Origin: Planctomycetota bacterium
Lineage (GTDB): Bacteria; Planctomycetota; Brocadiia; SM23-32
Length of the DNA: 5,221 nucleotides
Reading direction: 5' to 3'
Assembly: GCA_018334735.1 (NCBI GenBank)
Contig: JAGXLK010000241.1
Span: 1 to 5,221, forward strand
The notes beneath the pieces are model-generated. The model made no database searches. It was not told the DNA's origin and saw only the letters and a list, made by a program, of their open reading frames with translations. The position numbers were made by a program, and so were the translations under genes. Positions 1 to 5,135 of the stretch are shown here, piece by piece; the first letter of the stretch is position 1, and every line of letters starts with the position of its first letter.

Positions 1-288
1 GGGGAAGCAGTTAAAGCCAATCGTTTCTCAACGTAACGTTCGCCTCGTTGCTGATCACTGATTTTAAGTTGCCAGATGTTATGCGCCGTTTTTTTAGCCC
101 GGATTTTTGGCTGAGAAGGGTTGTGAACGGTGTTCAATAAAGATTCTACCCTGATTGGGCAAGAATGGCTTCCGATTATCCGTAAAGTTCAGGCTAGGCG
201 ATCCATGCGGGCATTTTCTCTGACCTCCTATCCCGGCATTCATTCGGCCGCAAAGCGGTCTCACTTCACACCGGGCTCCTTCTGAATC

Positions 289-303
289 GCCCGCTTCGCG
301 GGC
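289..303. repeat. Short GC-rich hairpin
   Basis: Perfect 6-bp inverted repeat GCCCGC / GCGGGC around a TTC loop. It is similar in style to the other REP-like palindromes further right (440-450, 465-474, 502-520, 732-743). There is no T-run after it on either strand, so it is not a typical intrinsic terminator. Confidence 0.45.
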
Positions 304-337
304 TCTGCCAGGAGAAAAGTCCCCAGTATGTTCGCCC

Positions 338-395
338 CACAAACGACGGTTTTTTCTGCAAACGTGAACAGAAGCCTGATTGTTGGTCGTTTGTG
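338..395. repeat. Nested inverted repeat (possible structured RNA element)
   Basis: The outer arms CACAAACGAC (338-347) and GTCGTTTGTG (386-395) are perfectly complementary over 10 bp. Inside them lies a second pair, TTCTG (354-358) and CAGAA (369-373), so the segment can fold as an outer stem, an asymmetric internal loop and an inner stem with a 10-nt loop. No gene covers it. It could be part of a non-coding RNA, a recombination or protein-binding site, or chance; only one copy is seen. Confidence 0.4.
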
Positions 396-423
396 CTGCG
401 AGGAGGCCAGGTTTCTGCACCGC

Positions 424-474
424 GTTCTGAACTCCAGCCCCGCAGAGCGGTTCTGAAGTCCAGTCCGCTCGCGG
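424..474. repeat. Two-copy degenerate tandem repeat, each copy ending in a small palindrome
   Basis: GTTCTGAACTCCAGCC (424-439) recurs as GTTCTGAAGTCCAGTC (450-465), 14 of 16 identical with a 26-base period. Each copy is followed by a compact palindrome: CCGC-AGA-GCGG at 440-450 and CCGC-TC-GCGG at 465-474. A palindrome nearly identical to the first, CCGC-AAA-GCGG, occurs at 248-258. This is the form expected of REP-like intergenic repeats that are decaying, but no known family is identified. Confidence 0.5.
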
Positions 475-501
475 CTCCGGGGCGTTGCGCGCTGACAGAT
501 C

Positions 502-520
502 CGCCGGGCTTGTCCCGGCG
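502..520. repeat. Hairpin 1 of a spaced series
   Basis: Perfect 7-bp stem CGCCGGG (502-508) / CCCGGCG (514-520) with the 5-nt loop CTTGT. It closely resembles hairpin 2 at 567-586: both contain ATCCGCCG, then GGCTTG, then CCCGGCG. No T-run follows. Confidence 0.6.
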
Positions 521-566
521 TGCTTAAGAGTTCAACCTACAAAAGGTGCTGCGGACATCTCGAATC

Positions 567-586
567 CGCCGTGGCTTGACCCGGCG
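567..586. repeat. Hairpin 2 of the series (one bulged base)
   Basis: CGCCG-T-GG (567-574) pairs with CCCGGCG (580-586) as a 7-bp stem with a single bulged T572 and the loop CTTGA. It is a diverged copy of hairpin 1, in the same orientation and 65 bases further on. The T-run at 596-600 lies about 10 bases past the stem, too far for a typical intrinsic terminator. Confidence 0.55.
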
Positions 587-639
587 ATTGTCAGGTTTTT
601 GCTGCAGACACCGGAAATCGCTCCATAAGCGTGAGACCT

Positions 640-658
640 CCCCGCCGCAAGGGCGGGG
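640..658. repeat. Hairpin 3 of the series
   Basis: Perfect 7-bp stem CCCCGCC (640-646) / GGCGGGG (652-658) with the loop GCAAG. Together with its left flank (627-639) it is a diverged direct copy of hairpin 4 and its flank (696-707), giving a repeat unit of about 32-37 bases with a period of 68-69 bases. It resembles the GC hairpins found at ends of IS200/IS605-type elements and REP sequences, but no transposase is present. Confidence 0.6.
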
Positions 659-707
659 CATCCACCGATGTGTGTGGGCGCCGCCTGGTAGGTTGAAGCA
701 TAAGGAT

Positions 708-726
708 CCCCACCGCGAGGGTGGGG
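708..726. repeat. Hairpin 4 of the series, with a compensatory pair change
   Basis: Perfect 7-bp stem CCCCACC (708-714) / GGTGGGG (720-726) with the loop GCGAG. Compared with hairpin 3, the G-C pair 644/654 has become an A-T pair 712/722, so pairing is kept although both arms changed. The remaining difference is in the loop (A649 versus G717). Confidence 0.6.
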
Positions 727-731
727 TATTT

Positions 732-743
732 CCCGCTCGCGGG
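732..743. repeat. Palindrome CCCGC-TC-GCGGG
   Basis: A compact palindrome immediately after hairpin 4. Its core CCGC-TC-GCGG is identical to the one at 465-474, tying the right end of the hairpin block to the tandem repeat at its left end. The bases that follow (GGATTGAGAC) look superficially like the end of a type I CRISPR repeat, but there is no array. Confidence 0.45.
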
Positions 744-780
744 GATTGAGACTCGAGTTCAGATCCGGATTTTCAGACAG

Positions 781-814
781 AGCCCAAACCGATGGGCTGA
801 AAAGACCGCTTTTC
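781..814. repeat. Two adjacent hairpins just upstream of the oxidoreductase promoter
   Basis: AGCCCA (781-786) pairs with TGGGCT (793-798). Immediately next, GAAAAG (799-804) pairs with CTTTTC (809-814) around an ACCG loop. They lie before the predicted -35 box at 824, so they may end transcription coming from the left block, or act as DNA sites. The following sequence is only loosely T-rich (CGACCTTTCTTTCC), so a terminator role is tentative. Confidence 0.35.
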
Positions 815-823
815 CGACCTTTC

Positions 824-852
824 TTTCCAACGTTCAGATCTGATGATATAAT
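824..852 (+). promoter_or_regulatory. Sigma70-type promoter for the oxidoreductase gene
   Basis: A perfect -10 box TATAAT (847-852) is preceded, after exactly 17 bases, by TTTCCA (824-829), which matches four of six positions of the TTGACA consensus. Transcription would begin near 859-860, giving a 5' leader of about 55 bases before the ATG at 914. This placement also argues against translation starting at the earlier in-frame TTG at 746. Confidence 0.65.
834..843. promoter_or_regulatory. Palindrome inside the promoter spacer, possible operator
   Basis: TCAGATCTGA is a perfect 10-bp palindrome lying entirely between the -35 and -10 boxes. Its left part belongs to GTTCAGATC (832-840), which also occurs at 757-765 upstream. 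A repressor bound here would block RNA polymerase. Palindromes of this length are expected a few times in a window of this size, so only the location makes it notable. Confidence 0.3.
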
Positions 853-913
853 TGTCGGCAGAACTGTTTTCACACGGACAACAACCTTCTGTAGATCAAC
901 GAAAAGAAACAGC

Positions 914-1882
914 ATGGATCAAGAACAAAAGAGTGTAGCGGTGGTTGGAGCGAGTGGAATCGGCAAACATCACGCCAAATGGTGGGATTTCGAAGGAGCG
1001 CGCGTCTGCGGTTTTGTCGGAACGAGCTCTGAATCCGTTGCCGACACACAAGACGTGCTCTCAGATCTTTTCGGATACGAAGGTCCGGGCTACACGGATC
1101 TGGCGGAGCTTCTGGAACGCGAACATCCGGATATTGTCGATGTGTGTACGCCGCCGGATTGCCATTTTGAGCACGTGCTGACGGCAATTGGTGAATTGAA
1201 AGATACACTTTGCGAAAAACCGTTTGTATATGACGAGAAATTGGAAAGCGAAGGAATACTTGATAAGGCAAAAAGTCTCGTTTCGGCCGCGGCCAGTGCC
1301 GGCGTCCGAATCGGTATGTGTTCGCAGTATCATGTGTCGGCGAGGAAATGCCAGGATCTGTTGGGACAAAACACGGACGACGCGGAGGTTAAAAAATTTC
1401 GCGGACAGCTTGCATCGCCCGCCAGGGACCGCGCCCCAAACCCTGTGGAAAGCTGGATGGACCTGGCTCCACACATGCTCGCTGGTCTTCAGGCAACCGT
1501 CCCCGGCGCCACGATCAATTTTCGGTCACTTGAAACTTCTTTTTCCGGCTATGGAGCCAAAGCCTCTTTCACAGTAGACGCGAGTAATGGGACACAGGTT
1601 GAGTGCGAAATCGTAACCAATCGCACACTTCCTGAGGAAGAAACGAGCCATATAAGACGCTTCGAACTCAACGGGCATACTTATGACATCGGTGGGGGAA
1701 AAAATGAAAACGGTATTTACTGTGCGGAAATTGAAACTGATTGGGGCATATTTCAATATCCCGATCCCCTCCGGCTTCTGATACGGAACTTCCTCGGTGG
1801 CGACGTCCTTATTGACGGGCCGGCGGCCCTGAAGAATCTGAATTGGTTGCTCAAGATCGCTGAACATCACCAGGAATCATAG
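914..1882 (+). CDS. Gfo/Idh/MocA-family NAD(P)-dependent oxidoreductase
   Basis: A 322-residue cytoplasmic dehydrogenase of the glucose-fructose oxidoreductase / inositol dehydrogenase family, whose members oxidise or reduce hydroxyl groups of sugars, inositols and related compounds. The N-terminal Rossmann fold is clear: VAVVGASGIGKHH (residues 8-20) carries the dinucleotide glycines, CTPPDCHFEHV (78-88) is the usual strand after the nucleotide site, and CEKPF (100-104) holds the catalytic lysine motif EKP. The C-terminal domain has WMDLAPHML (181-189), where H187 matches the family's catalytic histidine. The length is at the short end for the family. ATG 914 is chosen because it follows the promoter at 824-852 and sits directly before the Rossmann fold; the Shine-Dalgarno is weak (GAAAAG). 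The gene stands alone and converges with the pseudopilin gene. The substrate cannot be told from sequence. Family assignment is firm; function beyond that is inference. Confidence 0.9.
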   Translation: MDQEQKSVAVVGASGIGKHHAKWWDFEGARVCGFVGTSSESVADTQDVLSDLFGYEGPGYTDLAELLEREHPDIVDVCTPPDCHFEHVLTAIGELKDTLCEKPFVYDEKLESEGILDKAKSLVSAAASAGVRIGMCSQYHVSARKCQDLLGQNTDDAEVKKFRGQLASPARDRAPNPVESWMDLAPHMLAGLQATVPGATINFRSLETSFSGYGAKASFTVDASNGTQVECEIVTNRTLPEEETSHIRRFELNGHTYDIGGGKNENGIYCAEIETDWGIFQYPDPLRLLIRNFLGGDVLIDGPAALKNLNWLLKIAEHHQES

Positions 1883-1891
1883 CGATCTCGC

Positions 1892-1918
1892 TTTTCCCGT
1901 CCGCGGCTCAGCGGAAAA
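1892..1918. terminator. Weak candidate bidirectional terminator between convergent genes
   Basis: Only 25 bases separate the stops of the two converging genes. TTTTCC (1892-1897) can pair with GGAAAA (1913-1918), and CCGC (1901-1904) with GCGG (1911-1914); the two stems compete in part. T-rich and A-rich flanks on the two sides would suit termination in both directions, but the stem is short and overlaps the end of the minus-strand gene. Confidence 0.25.
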
Positions 1919-2747
1919 ACTGCACGCCTCCCCATCCGTCGATGACTATGTATGGGAAGTCGGGAACAGGTGGAGATTCACCGTACATCATGGAGGCAGT
2001 ATCCATCCTGGAGGAATCGAGCCACTTTGCGTGACCGTCCCCATAGAGCTGGTTCAATCCCTGGATTTGAGTGTGGTCGAAGACCGCCGGCTCAGCTCCC
2101 CAAGAACTGCCGCTCCAGGGATGATTGCTGTCAAAGGAGTTGGTAAACGGGTGCCACCGCAGAACATCGCTCATCAGTAATCGATTGCCAGCCTGCGGAT
2201 GTGTATCAACCAGTTCCAGCTCGGCCCCATTTTTGAGTCCGTCGGTCCAATCACTTACCCGGCCATAGTAGCCGTAGCTCATCCGCGTCCCCTCGTAAGA
2301 GCCCCACCACCCACTCATGCGGTTCTCCGCCCATTCGGCCTTGAATTGACGATCCGTGGACGGGCAGAAAACGAGCGATTCCGCACGGACACTGTTGTTC
2401 GCAATATCGAACGGCGTTCCGATGTACCTGTTAACGGCTTCCATATTGAGTTCCCCCGAAAATTCATCGGGAGCGGAATGTCTCTCCCAGACAATCTGGG
2501 GACGGTGGTAACCGCTGTTCCAGGGGGGCTGGGCGCTACGGAGAGGCTGGGAATGGTCCACAAAATAAGCTCCCCACCCAACGGACCATTGTTTCAGGTT
2601 GCCCAGACAGACCGTTCTCCGGGCCGCTTCGCGGGCGCTTTCCAGTGCCGGCATAAGCATCGCCGCCAGAATAGCTATGATAGCGACAACCACCAGCAGT
2701 TCTATCAGCGTGAAACCCTGCCGTTTGTGCGTGAATACCGTGTCCAT
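1908..2747 (-). CDS. Pseudopilin-like protein with prepilin-type N-terminal methylation motif (DUF1559-like)
   Basis: A 279-residue secreted or envelope protein. The N terminus has a basic leader ending HKRQG, followed by [20 protein letters not shown]: a class III signal with predicted prepilin peptidase cleavage between G11 and F12, the conserved glutamate at mature position 5 (E16), and one hydrophobic helix. Next come the features of the large PVC-group family: ESAREAARR (36-44), CLGNLKQW (47-54), FCPS (127-130) and a late YGDGHAKW (235-242). In these phyla such proteins exist in many copies, often beside sugar-related or sulfatase genes, and their roles are mostly unknown. No other secretion or pilus gene is adjacent. 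ATG 2747 is chosen over an upstream in-frame ATG (2804) because GAGGAGG lies 6 bases before it and the leader then has the expected short length. Exact function unknown; family assignment is strong. Confidence 0.92.
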   Translation of the reverse strand: MDTVFTHKRQGFTLIELLVVVAIIAILAAMLMPALESAREAARRTVCLGNLKQWSVGWGAYFVDHSQPLRSAQPPWNSGYHRPQIVWERHSAPDEFSGELNMEAVNRYIGTPFDIANNSVRAESLVFCPSTDRQFKAEWAENRMSGWWGSYEGTRMSYGYYGRVSDWTDGLKNGAELELVDTHPQAGNRLLMSDVLRWHPFTNSFDSNHPWSGSSWGAEPAVFDHTQIQGLNQLYGDGHAKWLDSSRMDTASMMYGESPPVPDFPYIVIDGWGGVQFFR

Positions 2748-2753
2748 AGTCAG

Positions 2754-2760
2754 CCTCCTC
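2754..2760 (-). promoter_or_regulatory. Strong Shine-Dalgarno that fixes the pseudopilin start
   Basis: GAGGAGG on the minus strand, 6 bases before the ATG at 2745-2747. It is the best ribosome-binding site in the window and excludes the longer reading that would begin at 2804. Confidence 0.8.
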
Positions 2761-2775
2761 GCAGCTGAAGCAGCA

Positions 2776-2804
2776 ATTGTACCAGGCCCCAGGACCCATT
2801 CCAA
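2776..2804 (-). promoter_or_regulatory. Candidate sigma70-type promoter for the pseudopilin gene
   Basis: On the minus strand, TTGGAA (2804-2799, four of six to consensus) and TACAAT (2781-2776, five of six) are separated by exactly 17 bases. The start of transcription would be near 2769, giving a leader of roughly 22 bases that contains the strong Shine-Dalgarno. Confidence 0.5.
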
Positions 2805-2859
2805 TATCAGCTCCCGACTATTCCATATATTTTGTTATCTTAACATCCAGGACAATTTT

Positions 2860-3033
2860 ATGAAAGAAAAACGGGTTGTTCGCCCTTTCCGCCCCGGCCC
2901 TGGCGGGCCCTTTTCGGGTTCAATAGCCCCCGCTAAACTCGACTCTGCATTTCCGCCCCGCGCAGATCGGAAAATTGGCACCCGGGCAAAACTCATCTAT
3001 CCCGGCAGAAACAGAATTCCATTTCCGTTATAG
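2860..3033 (+). CDS. Possible small basic, proline-rich protein (57 residues), doubtful
   Basis: An ATG at 2860 has AGGA 7 bases upstream (2849-2852) and opens a 57-codon frame ending at 3033, in the intergenic region before the M24-fold gene. The product begins MKEKRVVRPFRPGPGGPF and is rich in Arg, Lys and Pro, with no acidic stretch, signal peptide or known domain that I recognise. Against it: the frame also stays open far upstream of the ATG as a shadow of the pseudopilin gene, and the GC-rich part contains a hairpin (2896-2909) that explains some of the composition. It could be a leader peptide, a small protein or chance. Confidence 0.2.
   Translation: MKEKRVVRPFRPGPGGPFSGSIAPAKLDSAFPPRADRKIGTRAKLIYPGRNRIPFPL
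2896..2914 (+). terminator. GC-rich hairpin followed by a short T-run
   Basis: GGCCC (2896-2900) and GGGCC (2905-2909) pair around TGGC, followed by CTTTT. This has the form of a weak intrinsic terminator or attenuator on the plus strand, about 160 bases before the M24-fold start. It is only 5 bp long, and no plus-strand gene precedes it closely, so a regulatory hairpin or simple GC-rich composition is equally possible. Confidence 0.25.
2975..3003 (+). promoter_or_regulatory. Weak promoter candidate for the M24-fold gene
   Basis: TTGGCA (2975-2980) is five of six to the -35 consensus, with TATCCC (2998-3003) 17 bases later, which is poor as a -10. An alternative -10, TATAGT (3029-3034), is better but lacks a recognisable -35. 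A promoter is expected in this divergent region, but its exact place is uncertain. Confidence 0.25.
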
Positions 3034-3067
3034 TAACTATTTTACCTGCACTTACTTGAACAAAGTT

Positions 3068-3071
3068 GGAG
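3068..3071 (+). promoter_or_regulatory. Ribosome-binding site that fixes the M24-fold start
   Basis: GGAG 6 bases before ATG 3078. It overlaps the in-frame TTG at 3066, so the start is ATG 3078, not the upstream TTG. Confidence 0.65.
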
Positions 3072-3077
3072 AAAACA

Positions 3078-4184
3078 ATGGATCGCGCTGAAGAATTCGG
3101 TCTGAAATGCGAAAGAGTACGCCGTTTCATTTCAGAGAACAATCTCGACGGGATTGTGATGGGGCGCACGGATTCTTTCGCCTGGCTGGGATGTGGAGCG
3201 AACAACGTCGTCAATTCCGCCCAGGAAACCGGCGTGGGGACTTTCGTCGTAACGCCCGAAAATGTCACCCTGGTGGCGAATAATATTGAAACAGAACGGC
3301 TTCTGACCGAAGAATTGGCCGGGATAGAATTGGACACGGCCATTTTCCCGTGGCATGAACCCGACCAGAGGGATCACATCGTCGACGGCCTTCTGAGCGG
3401 CGAACGTTGCGTAGCTGATGATGGTTCCTGCGATCTGCCGTCTCCTCCTGCGGGTTTCCAGCAGTTGCGTTTTCAGTTGCTGGAACCTGAAATCGAACGG
3501 TATCGAAAACAGGGACATGACGCCAGCGAAGCGATGGAAAACGCTGCCCGCCACGTAGAACGCGGGATGGTCGAGTCCGAAGTTGCGTCACTTCTTGCGC
3601 TGGAATACACGCGCCGGGGGTTGACCCCTGTGGTTCTGCTGGTCGCGGCCGATGAACGCGTACGGCAGTGGCGACACCCCCGACCGAAAAACATGCCAAT
3701 CGAACAGTATGCTATGCTTGTGGCGTGTGGACGAAGACAGGGTCTGGTGACAGCGATGACGCGGTTCGTTCATTTCGGGGAACTCTCCGAAGATCTTGCC
3801 GCCCGGCATAAAGCGGTCTGTCGCGTTGATGCTGAATTCATCCTGAACACCCGGCCCGGTCGGCCTGCCTCTGAAGTTTTTGCAGCCGGACAGAAAGCAT
3901 ATAAAATGGTCGGTTTTGAAGATGAATGGGAACTTCACCATCAAGGCGGTGCCATCGGATACCTCCCACGAGAATATATTGTCAACCCTACCACCCCCTA
4001 CGCCGTTAAAAAACCCCAGGCATTCGCATGGAACCCCTCCATCTGTGGAACGAAAAGCGAGGATACCATTCTGATAGAGGAACACGGTGTCGAGCTTTTG
4101 ACAGAACCTTCAGACGACTGGCCTTTGGTGGAGGTCGAAGTGGAGGGGCAGATGCTCCCCCGGCCGGGTATGCTCGTTAAATGA
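3078..4184 (+). CDS. Creatinase/Xaa-Pro peptidase-fold (M24 family) protein with degenerate metal site
   Basis: A 368-residue cytoplasmic protein with a creatinase-type N-terminal domain (about 5-130) and a C-terminal pita-bread domain (about 138-345). Family landmarks: RHPRPK with H200, LVACGRRQGLVTAMTR (214-229) at the place of the usual LVDxGxxxxGYxSDxTR, HHQGGAIGYLPRE (287-299), AFAWNPS (315-321) and KSEDTILIEEHGVELLT (326-342). In active M24 enzymes two Asp, one His and two Glu bind two metals. By ungapped alignment the Asp residues are A216 and A226, the His is G291 and the first Glu is N319; only the second Glu (E328) remains. Creatinase is a metal-free family member, so a metal-independent hydrolase acting on a small amide, or a non-enzymatic binding role, fits better than a peptidase. 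The gene stands alone, diverges from the pseudopilin gene and converges with the sugar kinase. Fold assignment is confident; activity is inference. Confidence 0.87.
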   Translation: MDRAEEFGLKCERVRRFISENNLDGIVMGRTDSFAWLGCGANNVVNSAQETGVGTFVVTPENVTLVANNIETERLLTEELAGIELDTAIFPWHEPDQRDHIVDGLLSGERCVADDGSCDLPSPPAGFQQLRFQLLEPEIERYRKQGHDASEAMENAARHVERGMVESEVASLLALEYTRRGLTPVVLLVAADERVRQWRHPRPKNMPIEQYAMLVACGRRQGLVTAMTRFVHFGELSEDLAARHKAVCRVDAEFILNTRPGRPASEVFAAGQKAYKMVGFEDEWELHHQGGAIGYLPREYIVNPTTPYAVKKPQAFAWNPSICGTKSEDTILIEEHGVELLTEPSDDWPLVEVEVEGQMLPRPGMLVK

Positions 4185-4202
4185 AGCTGAACCGACCCGT
4201 TG

Positions 4203-5135
4203 TCATAGTTCTCGGCATTCCGGCAGCAGTTCTTCGATGTCCGCCAAATGGTATCCCACGGTTGTCTCACTACGCGCGGCGGCGGCTCCGGCGGCCACAG
4301 CCCGGAAAAGCGCTGCTCGCCCCTCTGATCCGCTTTCCAGCGCGGAAAACCATCCGGCAAGAAACGCATCGCCCGTACCGACTGTGTTTTTCACGTCGTC
4401 TGCGGGTAAGTTGCACGATACCCCCAGAGTCTCTCCTTCGCGCACAAGATATGCACCTTCCGCTCCGGCGGTAAGCAAGACGGTCGGAACTAATGACAGT
4501 AATTCCCGGCATTTTTCCACCGCGTCTTCGACCTGAAGTTCAAGCTCAAAATACTCTCCCAATTCAGCGATGTTGGGTTTAACAGTGTTGACAACGCCGG
4601 AATCAATGGACGCCCGCAAAGCTGGGCCGCTGGTATCCACAATAACTGAAGCATCGGTCGCACAAATGCGAATAAGTTCTACGAATTCATCAAGACTGAT
4701 ACCCGGCGGTAGCGAGCCGCAAAAAGAGAGCCAAACGCTGCCTTTCGGTCGATTCAATTCTTCGGAAAGAACGGTTTTCAATTTTTGAAGGTCCTCCGGA
4801 ACAACTTGAAAGCCCTGTTCTCGCAGGTGTGTCGTCGTTCCTTCCTCCGGATCGAGAATTGTGGTATTCGTGCGGGTCAAACCATCGACAGTGCACAAAT
4901 TCGCGTGAACTTTATCTCGGGAGAGTTGTTCTGCAAACAGAGGCATTTCATTTTTCCCCACCAGACCCGTTGCCACACAAGAAACGCCAAGCCGCTGTAC
5001 ACCTCTGGCAACATTGATCCCTTTTCCTGCCGGGAGCAACCCGGTTCGAGTGGCACGGGCATGTTGTCCCACCTTGAATGCGGCAACTTCGAGAGTTTTA
5101 TCAAGGGCGGGATTCAGCGTGACAGTAATGATCAT
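4203..5135 (-). CDS. fruK: 1-phosphofructokinase family hexose (sugar-phosphate) kinase
   Basis: A 310-residue PfkB/ribokinase-superfamily kinase of the 1-phosphofructokinase type, which uses ATP to phosphorylate fructose 1-phosphate to fructose 1,6-bisphosphate; tagatose-6-phosphate kinase (LacC) and PfkB are close relatives with other substrates. Seen in order: MIITVTLNPALDKT (1-14) with substrate-binding D12, AGKGINVARG (36-45), GLVGKNE (57-63), CGSLPPGIS (139-147), VKPNIAEL (185-192), TAGAEGAYLV (222-231) and NTVGTGDAFLAGW (250-262), where D256 of GTGD is the catalytic base and the preceding glycines form the anion hole. The length is full for the family. ATG 5135 overlaps the stop of the upstream gene by 4 bases (ATGA), so translation is probably coupled; GGAG lies 10 bases upstream inside that gene. 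No PTS or fructose transport gene is visible, so fruK is a family-level name and the true substrate is unproven. Confidence 0.9.
   Translation of the reverse strand: MIITVTLNPALDKTLEVAAFKVGQHARATRTGLLPAGKGINVARGVQRLGVSCVATGLVGKNEMPLFAEQLSRDKVHANLCTVDGLTRTNTTILDPEEGTTTHLREQGFQVVPEDLQKLKTVLSEELNRPKGSVWLSFCGSLPPGISLDEFVELIRICATDASVIVDTSGPALRASIDSGVVNTVKPNIAELGEYFELELQVEDAVEKCRELLSLVPTVLLTAGAEGAYLVREGETLGVSCNLPADDVKNTVGTGDAFLAGWFSALESGSEGRAALFRAVAAGAAAARSETTVGYHLADIEELLPECREL

Larger units (their letters stand above)
1..420. other. Gene-free stretch with scattered short palindromes
   Basis: I see no supportable gene on either strand here. The longest open frame (minus strand, 94-420) would start at GTG without a Shine-Dalgarno, and its composition is unlike the real proteins of the window. 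On the minus strand a GGAGG lies about 8 bases before an ATG near 214, but that frame stops after six codons (MPAWIA), so it is a decayed start or chance. Small palindromes are present: CCGC-AAA-GCGG at 248-258 and GCCCGC-TTC-GCGGGC at 289-303. A seven-T run lies at 89-95 with no stable hairpin before it. The stretch could be the untranslated end of a neighbour beyond the left edge, a degraded mobile element, or a non-coding RNA region. Confidence 0.5.
531..697. repeat. 10-bp inverted repeat flanking hairpins 2 and 3
   Basis: TTCAACCTAC at 531-540 and its exact complement GTAGGTTGAA at 688-697 enclose 147 bases that contain hairpins 2 and 3. The bases just outside the arms are partly complementary too (CTTA outside the left arm, TAAG outside the right). 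It could be the ends of a short non-autonomous element or the closing stem of a long folded RNA. I see no flanking target-site duplication, and there is no coding capacity inside. Confidence 0.4.

Noticed and set aside
1..90. Integron attC site suggested by GTTATGCG at 79-86 and GC-rich surroundings
   Set aside because: The core does not fit the attC consensus (GTTRRRY) and no matching complementary core is present; no integrase or cassette gene is seen.
78..115. T-run at 89-95 beside AGCC...GGCT as an intrinsic terminator
   Set aside because: The 4-bp stem comes after the T-run on the plus strand, and on the minus strand the stem is followed by A, not T.
395..407. 13 bases (GCTGCGAGGAGGC) identical to the minus strand around the pseudopilin ribosome site (2752-2764)
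   Set aside because: A single shared 13-mer in a window of this size is not improbable, and no start codon follows at the left copy, so it is not a second gene start.
94..420. 108-codon open frame on the minus strand
   Set aside because: It starts at GTG with no Shine-Dalgarno, has no recognisable domain, and covers the nested inverted repeat and the palindrome at 289-303; composition is unlike the real proteins here.
640..750. CRISPR-like signal: two related palindromic units about 68 bases apart and a GGATTGAGAC-like ending at 743-752
   Set aside because: Only two diverged copies exist, no further unit lies 68 bases to either side, the copies differ from each other, and no cas gene is present.
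532..915. 127-codon minus-strand and 67-codon plus-strand (546-749) open frames across the hairpin block
   Set aside because: Both translate the palindromes into Pro/Gly/Arg-rich sequence, the minus frame runs through the plus-strand promoter, and neither has a convincing ribosome-binding site.
4159..4168. Perfect palindrome CCCGGCCGGG near the end of the M24-fold gene
   Set aside because: It lies within coding sequence (Pro-Arg-Pro-Gly codons), has no T-run, and 10-bp palindromes are expected a few times by chance.
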